A stretch of 64,000 nucleotides of DNA from Sesamum alatum (lineage: Eukaryota; Streptophyta; Magnoliopsida; Lamiales; Pedaliaceae). Every line of letters starts with the position of its first letter. Position 1 is the stretch's first letter. The stretch is from assembly GCA_034509735.1 (NCBI GenBank), contig JACGWO010000002.1, forward strand, positions 45,153,702 through 45,217,701, given 5' to 3'. The position numbers and the translations under genes are program-made. Shown one piece after another: positions 42,601-52,557 of this stretch. Under the pieces are notes generated by a model. That model searched no databases, had not been told where the DNA came from, and saw nothing but the letters and a program-made list of their open reading frames with translations.

Positions 42601-45600
42601 CTCTATTTTTTGGACCGAATTACACTTTTAGTCCTATATGATAGGGGGTTCAACAATTTTGGTCCTTTGCTTTATAAAATATTCAAAATGGATGCAAATT
42701 TGAGAAAATTCGACACATTTAGTCCTATATATTATGGATTTTTCAAAATGGTCCAAAATTTGGGAAATTCAACACATTTAGTCCCATAAATCTCATAAAA
42801 CAGATGAGTAAATGTGCGGATTTTTCTCAATTTTGGGATCATTTTGAAGATCTCATAAAGTAAAAGACTAAATGTGTTGAATTTTTCCAATTTCGAGAGC
42901 ATTTTGAAAATTTCATAAAGCAAATAACTGAATATGTCGAATCCCTATCCTATAGGACTAAAATATAATTTTGTCCTATTTCCTAACTAGAGTAGGATTC
43001 TCCTGCTGTAAGTGAATAAATAGCTAAACTCATTAGATAGCCTCTAACCATTGAATGAAATTCTCTCATTAGAAAATTTGTAACCTTATCATTGAACAAG
43101 GTAGTTAATCTTAATTTAGTTGTCCTACATCACCAATGTTGTAGTCTTAATACAATATTAATGTGTCAAACACTTAGCATAAGTTGATATCACAAAATGA
43201 TGCGTTTTTTTATTATTTGTAACTCAAAAGTTACGGTGCAGCTGCAAATCAATCTTAATGATCATCTGTGCTCCCCCAGCTACAGTTGTAATATATATTT
43301 ATTTACTGATGTAATTGTGTACAAAGTTGTTTCAAACTATCAATGTTCTGTTTTGTTTTTAAACTATAGGCCTGTAACTATAGGTCATTCTCATTTTAGT
43401 CCAATAACTTTTTAGGGTTTCAAAATGATCCAGTAACTTTTTAATTTGCTCAATTTTAGTCTATTTTTTGCCGGATTTTATCTAAACTTGCCGGAAAACG
43501 TCACCGGAATCTGATGTGGTAATTTAAATTGGGAAAAATTATTTTATTGGCTAATTATACATGATGTGGTATTTAATGGCCACGTCATCTAGATGACATG
43601 GATTTGGGGAGGGAAATTACATAAATATATATATATTATAATTTAAAAGAATGATATAATATATATTTATTATATACATATTATATATATACATAATATA
43701 TATTATATATAAATGTATATGGCCGCAGCCGCGTCAATGGCGACGGCGACCGTCGCCGCGTAACTCCTGGGCGACGGCGATTAGCTCGTACTATTTAGCG
43801 CCCGCATGCGTTTAGTTTATATTACTTTCTCGCGTGCGCACCTTACCTCGTTCACTATCGTGAACGAATCTACCTTTCTACCAGTAGAAAGAAAGTCACT
43901 CTCTTTTTTTCAGCACTTGATAAACGAATGCCACTTTGCTTAAAACTTGAAAATAGATCTATTGTCGGGCAGAGCAGTAATTGGTGGTCCAGTGTGGATT
44001 GTCGCATAAGCAGCTAGTCCTAATCTAGGCACATACGCCGGTTAGAGCTGCGACTGGCCACCCAAAAAAGTAAAGGGCGTCGCCGTTGCCCTGTTTGGGC
44101 GACGACGGCTCTCCCTAAATCTGAGCGACGGCGAACCCTCTTTTCTTTTGGCGACAGCGCCGTCGCCTAAGGGTTGGCGGCGACAGCCAACCGCCGCCTC
44201 TGAGGCGGTAGTTGGCCGTCGCCGCCAGCCTTTTGTACATATAATATATTATATATATATTATATACTTACATATATAAATTTTAAATATTATAAATTGA
44301 TATATTTTTTATTTCAAATTCATATGATAAATATTGTGTGTATTAAATAATATAATTTAAATAATTTGATACATTTTTTTATTTTATATTTAATTAAATA
44401 TTTATATTATTATTTTAAAATGAAAGAAGAAGAAAAATATTATTTTAAATTTAAAAACAATGAATTAAAAATGATTTAATTCACCAATGTAAAAAATAAT
44501 ATAGCTTAATGCCACATTGGCAACTAATGCCATGTCAAATGTTATTTTTTTTTAATTAAAATCCATGTAGTTGCCATGTCATATACAATTAGCCAATAAA
44601 ATTATTTTCCCCAATTTAAATTGCCACGTCAGATTCCAATAACGTTTTCCGGCAAGTTTAGATAAAATCCGGCAAAAAATGGACTAAAATTGAGCAAATT
44701 AAAAAGTTACTGGATCATTTTGAAACCTTAAAAAGTTATTGAACTAAAATGAGAATGGCCTATAATTACAGGACCAAAAATGTCTTTAATCCTATATATT
44801 TATTTACTGATGTAATTGTGTACAAAGTTGTTTCAAACTATCAATGTTCTGTTTTGTTTTTAAACTCGAAACATAACTTTCAATTTTTTTATAAAATAAA
44901 CTCGCGAATAAGATAATTATAGACATGTTCGCATTTTCTATAATAGGTGGGAGAAACCAGGGCATAGTCCCCTTTTTGGTTATGATTTTTGGTACCAACC
45001 TCGGCATAAAATCATGATCAGCTCATCGTTTGGAGCCCCGGCTGCTTTCACTAAAGGTTTCGACCTTCAACATGTTTCAAATGGTCTTTATGGGAGACAT
45101 TTGCATATTTACGACTGGCCTGAGGGTGAGCTGAAACAGACATTGGATCTCGGAAACACAGGTCTAATGCCGTTGGAGGTAATATATATGTCTCTTTATC
45201 ATTTTTTATATCATATGTTTTTTTATACTTAAAAAGTATTACGTGCAATATATATGTACAATATGCATTTGAAGATAGATACATCATGTTAGCATTGTTT
45301 TAGGGCAAAATACTCAAACAGCCACCTACATTTGCATAAAATACGTTTTTCAGTTTTTTTGGTTCCAAAATGTCATGTGTTGGGACAAAAAGACTGAAAA
45401 ACGTGTTTTTTGAGACTAAAACAACCACCTACCTAAGTTGCACATGATTTTTTGGGACCAAGAAAATTAAAAAATATGTTTTATGGGACTAAAACAACCA
45501 CCTACTTAAGTTGTGGTACCAAAATAAATAATGTCCTAATTTTACTGGACCAAAAAAGCATTTTACTCCATTGTTTCATTATTGTATGCAAATTAATATA

Positions 45601-47708
45601 TTTTTTAAAAAATGATAATATTTTTTTAATTGTCGAGAAACAATCTAATTCTATAATATGATCCCCTCCTATATTTTAAATACATGAATGATTTTAAACT
45701 AATTATTTATTAACTTTTATCAGTAAATTAATATAATTGAACGTATCTATAGTACATACTGTATTTGGAATACGTTATAATTGTGTTGTTTGCCATAATA
45801 TTGTATATATTCTTCTTTCACTTTTATTTATTGTGTACATAAATATTATTTTTTGGCTTTGTATCGCAACTACTGATTTCTAATGTTAGTTTGAAATTTC
45901 CTAATTTGATGCATTCAATAGTATATCTTGTTTTTACGACTTAATTAACTCTTTTTGTTTCATTTGTTGTTATTGTGCTCCTATTGCATTATTTAAAAAC
46001 AATTGGTATAGAAGCAAAGTTAACCATGTAAATAAATAATTATCTATATATTAAAAAGTCAATTAGTATGCGATTTCGCTAATCTCGTAATGAATGGAAC
46101 AAAAATAAAACAAATTTAACTTATGGGATCAAAACTATTATTTCCTCGATAATTTCTAATGAAAGTAATTATAGATATAAAAAGAATTCCAAAAGACTTT
46201 CACACTTTTATAATAGAAGAGATATAGTGTAGATTTGCTAAAGCAAGACTACTAATTTGTGTTTTTCTTTCTTACTAACTTAGCCTGGATTGCAAAGTAT
46301 CTTTATAATTTTTTTTGTTCTCGTAACTCATTTATTAATTTTATGTTGTTGATTTAAACACAGATAAGATTTTTGCACAATCCAAACAAGGATACTGGAT
46401 TTGTGGGGTGTGCTTTAGGAAGCAATATCGTAAGATTCTTCAAGACGTCTGATGGGTCATGGGGCCATGAGGTAGGTGAAAGAACGGGGAAAGAACATTT
46501 TTTATCCCGTAATTTAAGGTTTTTCTGTTTTTGGTCCCATTGGTTATGGAATTTTCAATCTTAATCTTGTAACTTCTAAAAAATAGCACTTTTAGTCCCA
46601 TGACACTTTTCTGTTAGATATTTTAACGAAAAATATCACGTGCTAACTTTTAAAAAGTAGTATTTTTAGTCCCATGTCACATTTCTGTTAGATATTTTAA
46701 CGAAAAATGCCACGTGCCTAGCACATGGCCATTAGAGCTAGCCTTCACACTTTTGGTTTCATATGTTATGAGATTCTCACTTTTGGTCCCATAACTTTCG
46801 AAAAGTAACATTTTTGGTGTCATGCACTTAACGATCACGTGGCATTTTTCGTTAAATATCCAAAAAAATGTGTCATGGGACCAAAAGTGCTACTTTTTGA
46901 AAATTATCGAACCAAAAGTGAGAATCCTGTGATCAATGGAACCAAAAGTGGAATGGCCAATGCTACTTTCCCCAGAAGAACTAACTTACTTTTTTCAACT
47001 ACTTCAAGGCATAAATATTTGAGAGGTAACTCTAAACCCGCTGCAGGTATCAATATCACTTAAGCCACTAAAAGTGCAGAATTGGATTCTTCCAGAGATG
47101 CCTGCTGCTACAATTTACATTTTAATCTCTCTTGATGATCGTTTTCTCTACTTGTCCAACTGGTTTCATGGCGATATCAGACAATACAACATTCAAGATC
47201 CTACCAACCCTAAGTTGACTGGCCAGGTATGGCTTGGAGGTTTGATTCGGAAAGGAAGTCCCGTCGTTGCTGAGGCTGAAGATGGTACGACGACGTACCA
47301 GGTTGACATACTACAAGTTCAGGTATTTGTAATTATAGCAGATCGTACGTATTTTTGGACACGTACGAGTACATTTTGTCCTTGCGAGATCATTCCATCA
47401 TGTAAAATTGATTCTTTTCATTTTAGGGACATCAATTAAGAGGAGGGCCTCAAATGATGCAACTGAGCTTGGACGGAAAGCGGTTGTACGTTACAAACTC
47501 TATCTTCAGTGCATGGGATCGTCAGTTTTATCCTGAGGTTGTCGAGAAAGGTGGTCATATGTTACAGATCGATGTCGATACTGATGAAGGTGGTCTGAAG
47601 ATAAACCCTAATTTCTTTGTGGATTTTGGACCTGAACCAGATGGCCCTTCATTGGCACATGAGATCAGATATCCCGGCGGCGATTGCACGTCGGATATTT
47701 GGATTTAA
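39642..47708 (+). CDS. SBP: Selenium-binding protein, copy B, with transposon-expanded introns
   Basis: Exons 39642-39786, 40572-40767, 42195-42413, 44947-45178, 46364-46471, 47047-47322 and 47427-47708 join in phase to 485 aa, with no stop or frameshift. The CSSC pair is at 94-97, and PHTAHC, VSCLGD and the C-terminal [10 protein letters not shown] are present. Role and compartment are as for copy A. Three residues are missing in exon 3 ([10 protein letters not shown] where copies A and C keep the DP-x-AP segment), and GLITD of the paralogues is replaced by AATIY at 320-324. The N-terminus ([11 protein letters not shown]) also differs. Introns 2, 3, 4 and 5 carry foldback or Helitron-like elements, stretching the gene to 8 kb against 3.3-3.7 kb for its sisters. 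Coding capacity is intact, but expression cannot be judged. Confidence 0.9.
40123..40318. repeat. Single arm of a foldback element in intron 1 of SBP-B
   Basis: GGCAATTTTCGTTCTCC... with TAACTTTTTAATTTGCTC and TTTTATCTAAACTTG closely follows the arm of the element at 43366-44792. Only the left arm is present, ending in AATTTAAATTGGGGAAAATA. Confidence 0.65.
41088..41935. mobile_element. Probable MITE or hAT-like element in intron 2 of SBP-B
   Basis: The left end GGGTCCGTTTGGTTCAAATG and the right end CCAACCAAACATACTC are imperfect inverted repeats of a very common plant type, with purine-rich left and pyrimidine-rich right arms. No target duplication is clear. A TA microsatellite lies at about 41670-41690. 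Confidence 0.5.
42613..42977. mobile_element. Foldback element with internal tandem units in intron 3 of SBP-B
   Basis: The left end GGACCGAATTACACTTTTAG and the right end CTAAAATATAATTTTGTCC are inverted. The middle has repeated units of about 55-60 bp built on 'CACATTTAGTCC...TTTTCAAAATGGTCC'. No clean target duplication was found. Confidence 0.55.
43292..43365 (+). repeat. Left copy of a 74-bp exact direct repeat
   Basis: Starts TATATATTTATTTACTG and ends GTTTTTAAACT. It is identical to 44793-44866, and the two copies flank the foldback element between them. Confidence 0.9.
43366..44792. mobile_element. Foldback element with GC-rich core in intron 3 of SBP-B
   Basis: Arms of about 200 bp are inverted: ATAGGTCATTCTCATTTTAG on the left, with CTAAAATGAGAATGGCC on the right. 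Inner parts share TTTTATCTAAACTTGCCGG and AATTTAAATTGGG. The core (about 43725-44225) is rich in GGCGACGGCG-like words. The right end carries about 20 extra terminal bases (AAAAATGTCTTTAATCC) that the left end lacks. There is no 9-bp duplication; instead the 74-bp direct repeats abut it. Confidence 0.75.
44793..44866 (+). repeat. Right copy of the 74-bp exact direct repeat
   Basis: Identical over 74 bases to 43292-43365. It lies directly after the right end of the foldback element and before exon 4 of SBP-B. Confidence 0.9.
45303..45569. mobile_element. Mutator-like MITE in intron 4 of SBP-B
   Basis: The 267-bp element begins GGGCAAAATACTC and ends GCATTTTACTCC, with inverted arms containing 'GGGACTAAAACAACCACCTA'. 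The 9-bp flanks ATTGTTTTA (45294-45302) and ATTGTTTCA (45570-45578) match at 8 of 9. It resembles the element at 47972-48344. Confidence 0.7.
45660..46226 (-). mobile_element. Helitron-related segment in intron 4 of SBP-B
   Basis: Read on the minus strand from 46226, the sequence begins TCTCTTCTATTATAAAAGTG, like the 5' ends of the Helitrons at 4977 and 38879. The body shares phrases (CTAATTATTTATTAACTTTT, CATTTGTTGTTATTGTGCTC-like) with the Helitron at 35975-38879. No hairpin and CTAG end was found near 45660, so its far limit is uncertain. Confidence 0.4.
46486..46973. mobile_element. Foldback element in intron 5 of SBP-B
   Basis: Begins GGGGAAAGAACATTTTT and ends GCTACTTTCCCC, with inverted arms (TTTTTGGTCCCATTGG against CCAATGGAACCAAAAG-like sequence) and internal repeats ending in ATATTTTAACGAAAAAT. 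The same intron in SBP-A and SBP-C is about 80 bp and lacks this block, which proves an insertion. The flanks GAAAGAAC and AGAAGAACT look like an imperfect duplication. Confidence 0.75.
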
Positions 47709-47762
47709 GCTCTCTATATATGTAAAACATAATTCTTAACAGTTTAAAATTTAAAAACAATC

Positions 47763-47768
47763 AATAAA
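47763..47768 (+). promoter_or_regulatory. Candidate poly(A) signal of SBP-B
   Basis: AATAAA lies 55 bases after the SBP-B stop codon, a plausible near-upstream polyadenylation element. This rests on position and motif only. Confidence 0.4.
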
Positions 47769-47971
47769 AACCTAGAGTCTTGAATAAACACATTATCACA
47801 TAATGATGCAAGATTTTGTGAAGCTATTCACTTGACTAACTTGGGAATAATTTCTATTTAGTGTGATTAAGTTTCTCTCACTTACCCTTTCTTATTGTTA
47901 CGGACAACTTGATGGAATTGATCATAATTATTAAAAGGGGTTTAATGCAAAATTTACCCTCATATGATATT

Positions 47972-48344
47972 GGGGCAAAATGGTTTTTTAGTCCCATAAG
48001 ATTAGGTCATTATTTTTTTTGGTACCACAACTTAGGCAAGTGACGATTTCAGTCCCATAAAATACAAATTCATGCATTTTTAGTCTCAAAAAGTCATGTG
48101 CTTTACACATGTCTGTTAACAGCCGTTAACTTGGGACTAAAAATACCTAAAAATCGTGGGACTAAAAATACTTAAAAACGTATTTTATTAGACTAAAAAC
48201 ACATAAAATTATGCCACAACTGTCAATTTGGAACTAAAAATACCTAAAATCGTGTTTTATGGGACTAAAATCGTCACATGTCTGAATTGCGGTACCAAAA
48301 AAAAATAATAACCTAATTTTATGGACTAAAAAAACATTTAGCCC
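47972..48344. mobile_element. Mutator-like MITE downstream of SBP-B
   Basis: The 373-bp element starts GGGGCAAAATGGTTTTTTAG and ends CTAAAAAAACATTTAGCCC, with inverted arms. The flanks TATGATATT (47963-47971) and TATGATATG (48345-48353) match at 8 of 9. It interrupts an older repeat of the 33035/49040 type. Confidence 0.75.
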
Positions 48345-48378
48345 TATGATATGGTAAATGAGCATATAATTGTCTAAA

Positions 48379-48792
48379 AGGTAAATTACAGCCACCTCCC
48401 TTGAGGTTTGGCATAATTATAAATACCCCCTCATTATTTGAAAAATTACAAATACTCCCCTGAGGTTTGTAATTTTTAACCAAAGGCCTGAAGTTGACTA
48501 TTTTTCCTTGAACTTTTTATTAAAATTATAGAAAAATCAACCGAAAAAAATTGCTCCTTTGTGTAAAAATACTTAAGAAACCTTAATCTGCGCATCTATT
48601 TTTTTTTAAAGAAATTAAATAAAAAATAATTCAGTGTATAAGGGCATTTTGGTCAATTCACCTATAAAATGGATGGAAATGGATTATTTATTATATGGTT
48701 ACAAATTTCAGAAAGGTATTTGTAATTTTTCAAACAACGAGCAAATATTTGTAATTATATCAAATTTTAGGAAAGATAATTGTAATTTATCC
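48379..48792. mobile_element. Foldback Mutator-like MITE, copy 2 of 3
   Basis: 414 bp, same family as 10319-10746, beginning AGGTAAATTACAGCCACC and ending TGTAATTTATCC. Perfect 9-bp duplication TTGTCTAAA (48370-48378 and 48793-48801). Its arms are more diverged than in copy 1. Confidence 0.88.
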
Positions 48793-49039
48793 TTGTCTAA
48801 AAGACAAATTGATAACATAATTATTGAAACATTAGTGCATACTCATAAGGAACAGTAAATAATCCGTAAAGCCAGAGACATCATTATTGAGCTCGTGAGT
48901 GTCTTAACTTTATCAGTTATCAGTACAATCAACACCCATTCTATTTACACGTTCCTTATAATGCCTTTTGTTGTAATCCTTTATTTAACGGATCAGCAAT
49001 CGCGAGATCCATCCTAATATATTCAATACGTGCTCTATG

Positions 49040-49230
49040 TTACCAGTGTCTTTAAAATGGAGTAATTTATCTTCTTGTCTAAGGAGGTAACTTGCTTCAT
49101 TTTAAAAATACGAAAAGGTAAAATTGATTCATTTTTAAAAACATATGAAGGTAAATTGTCATTTTATTTTTTATAAGGAGTAATTTGCACATTTGTAATA
49201 TCACAAGAGGATTGCTTGTATTTTTCTCCT
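49040..49230. repeat. Dispersed repeat fragment related to 33035-33180
   Basis: Shares GGAGTAATTT, TTGCTTCATTTTAAAAATAC and GGTAAATTG phrases with the SBP-A intron fragment. It may be the right arm of an older foldback element starting near 47936 that was broken up by the two MITEs at 47972 and 48379. Confidence 0.45.
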
Positions 49231-49459
49231 GTAATGTAATGTATGCTGACATTAATGAAGAATTTTCAACATTAATGCTCTAGTTTTGGCTTGCTTATGC
49301 TAAAGAAATAAGAAATTCTCGTTCTCCTCTGAGTAATTAATTATATGGGAAAACACCTCCATTCACAATGAACAGGAATAACAAACGTTATTAGCTAGTA
49401 ACATATATCGGCACAATGTTAACACCAAAGTGACTGAGCAAGACGTGTACTGCCCAATC

Positions 49460-50818
49460 GGATAAATTGCATAAAACTCTCCCGTGTTTTAAAAATTTAG
49501 CTAAACTCTTTATGTTAAAATATAGATAAAAAAAATCATGTGTTTTCTGAAATAATGCACAATCTCCCCTTCCATTAATTATCTTTAACGGCGTTAAATA
49601 TTTGTACGTATGACTTGCCCGTCGTGTTCTTATTTTGATTAGCCATTGATCTTCATAAGTTACAAATGAACGATTCGGATTAACTCAATTTAAAATATAT
49701 TTTTTATTTATATTTACGCTACTATATTTATATAGCATACATATATAACATGTATATACTATATATACACAACATCAACTGGTATCGTCATGTGTGGGGG
49801 CGATGACAGCGGCCGGTGACGCCGCGTCTGGCCGTCGCCCCCGCAGAAGGGGGACCTCTCCATCGCCCAGATCTAAGGTTGGGCGACGGCGGTCGTCCAA
49901 GCACCTGTCAGGGCAACAGCCAACGGTAGTGGCTGGTTGCATGGGAAGAAGCAAATAAAGAATTGCAAGACGATTTTTTTTTAAATTAAATAGAATAATT
50001 TATTTTTTAAAATTTAAAATAATAAAAATAAAATATTAAATTTTTATTTTAAATATACATAATGGTAATAAAAAAATATTTTTAATTATTTTAAAAAATT
50101 AAGTAAACATAATTTAATTTTTTACAAAACTAGAAATATATAAAAAGTATAAAAAGTTTATTTTAAATAGATTGTAATTTTAATTTAAATATTTATTTAT
50201 AATAAATAAGATAACAAAATTGGATATAGTTTTATGTATTTTGATATTTAATTAATATTTTCTATAAATAAATATAATTTATTGAAATAAATATAGTTAT
50301 TTAATTTAATTAATAATATAGAATTATAACTGATTATATTTATTATATAAATATTTAAATTTAAAAAGTGAATTTTAGTATATTAATCAATTTAAAAATT
50401 TGAACTTTTAAATTTTTTATATATTATTAGGTATTTTGATGCTTAAATTAATATATTTTAAAAATAAATATATTTTATTAAAATATATTTAAATTCAATA
50501 ATATTTTAAATTAATCAAATATATAATTTAGTAAAATAAATAAAATTAATCAGTAATATATAATATATTAAAACATATTTAAATATCAATAGAGGGGGCA
50601 AAACAAATATTTGCCCACTTAAAATAACCCCAAAAATAACAAAAAATTATGCTCATTCGCGCATTAGGCGTGCATCAACCACTCCCCGCCAATTCTAACA
50701 AAGAGGGAATTTTTTGTTGTATTTTTAATAACATTGAAACTTTTTTACCTATAAATATAATACAGGAAAATTTCACGCTATTTCACTAAAACACAGAGAG
50801 TGTTGTGCAATTTACCCC
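49460..50818. mobile_element. Mutator-like element with GC-rich core
   Basis: 1,359 bp. Starts GGATAAATTGCATAAAACTC and ends GAGTGTTGTGCAATTTACCCC, which is inverted. The 9-bp flanks TGCCCAATC (49451-49459) and TACCCAATC (50819-50827) match at 8 of 9. The GC-rich core lies at about 49795-49935 and includes GGGCGACGGCGG; AT-rich arms surround it. Same family as the element at 3964-11028. No coding region is recognisable. Confidence 0.82.
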
Positions 50819-51026
50819 TACCCAATCTGTAAATAGAAAAAGAAGAAAAAAAAAAAAAGTATTATGTCAAATTCAATTTCAAAGTACCAACTGGATTAAG
50901 AGCAAACTAGATAGTAGCAACTTAAACATGCTACTTATTACTACTAAATCTCATCAAATCTAATAGAATCAAAATTTGTGGATAACTCATTCTTATTTTA
51001 CCTAAATCCCTGATTATTAAATAAAA

Positions 51027-52166
51027 GGGAAAAATGCAATTTTTGTCTATTATATTAGGAGCGATGGCATTTCTGGTCCAGGCCCTTTTCAAAATAGCAA
51101 TTTAGTATAATAATTTATGAAATATGGCGATTTTAGTCTAAATTGCCCTAATTTTATCCGACTCCCCACATGCCCCTCACGTGACAACCAAAAATTGGGG
51201 CTTTCTGCCCTTTTCGATCACTTGTGGCCACGTGGAAACAAAAAAATGGGGACAAACATGACATGGCAAAGGCCACGTGTGTGACAAATACACATACGTG
51301 GCCAACTCACTGCCCACGCCACATCAGCGATTTCAATTTGGAGGGAAATTAAACAGTACTAGGGCTCTATAATTGGCCCCCAATTTATATATTCGCACAT
51401 GGGGCGGGGCGGGGCGGCGGGGGGGGGGGGGGGGGGGAGACTGGGGGAGACCATCAGAGCATTAAACAAACAACCATCCTCCTTTAAAAAAATATACCCA
51501 ACACATATAAAGACAACATATATAGAGACAACAGACATTATCAGAACACAAAATAAGAATGAAACCACAAAAAGCAACACACAAAAGTTGTTTTTTACTT
51601 ACGGCAGGCGGGAGGGGGCATATTTAAATGCCTTTCTGATTGAATCATCACCATTTTCCCAAAAAACCACTCCAGCTTGAATGGATTTCACTCTGTTGCA
51701 GGTTAGGGATTTCAATTTTGCACAATAGCCTTTTCTCGCCAATTTAGGATTTTTGATTTTGCAGAGCAAAAGGGGGAGTTGACTTCAATTTTTTTCGTAT
51801 GGTTGTAATGGAAGAAGACAACACATGATATTCACGTGTTGTTTAATTTCCCTTCGAAGGATGCTGATGTGGCGTGGGTGGTGAGTTGGCAACGTGATGT
51901 GTATTAGTCACACGCATGGCCTTTGCCATGTCATGTTTGTCCCCATTTTTTTTTTCCATGTGGGCACAGGTGATCGGGAAGGGCAGAAAGCCCCAATTTT
52001 TTGTTGTCACGTGAGGGGCATGTGGGGAATTCCGGCAAAATTAGGACAATTTGAACTAAAAATATCATATTTCATAAATTACTCTACTAAATTGCTATTT
52101 TGGAAAGGGTCTAAACCAAGATTGCCACCTTCCCTAACATAATAGACCAAAATTGCATTTTTTTCC
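51027..52166. mobile_element. Mutator-like foldback element with a long G-run
   Basis: 1,140 bp with inverted arms of about 340 bp (GGGAAAAATGCAATTTTTG on the left; CAAAATTGCATTTTTTTCC on the right), containing CCCCTCACGTGACAACC and its complement. Flanks TAAATAAAA (51018-51026) and TAAATAATA (52167-52175) match at 8 of 9. The centre has GGGGCGGGGCGGGGCGG followed by a run of G (51403-51436). The apparent open frames across it are composition artefacts. Confidence 0.75.
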
Positions 52167-52557
52167 TAAATAATAAGTCATCAACAAGATAAAAGCGTAA
52201 GTTCTTCCTTTTGTGAAAGTAAACAAATTCGTCTAATTTTATATAATCAAATTTAAATATAAAAAAGATAAGTTTATAATTTTGTATTTTTCTCCATCTT
52301 AAAATCCCAGTTCACTCGCAGTCTAACGAATCTTTCAAAATTTGTAAGAAGCTCTTTCTCTATTAAATTACAAGGCAAGAAACAATCAATTATTAAATCA
52401 CAAGACAAGAAATAATAAAGTTGATTATCATAAGTATCTTTCATGGAGAAAGATGAATACGTCCATTTATTCAGTCGTTGCAGTAGCTGAATATATTGTA
52501 CACTGCGTTTATGCAAGAAGTGTTGAATTGGATAACCGGTTTCTGCAATTAGAGAGC

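Noticed and set aside
51399..51680. Open frame on + and the facing one on - at 51359-51580
   Set aside because: Both are driven by the G-run (poly-Gly or poly-Pro) in the foldback element and match no protein.
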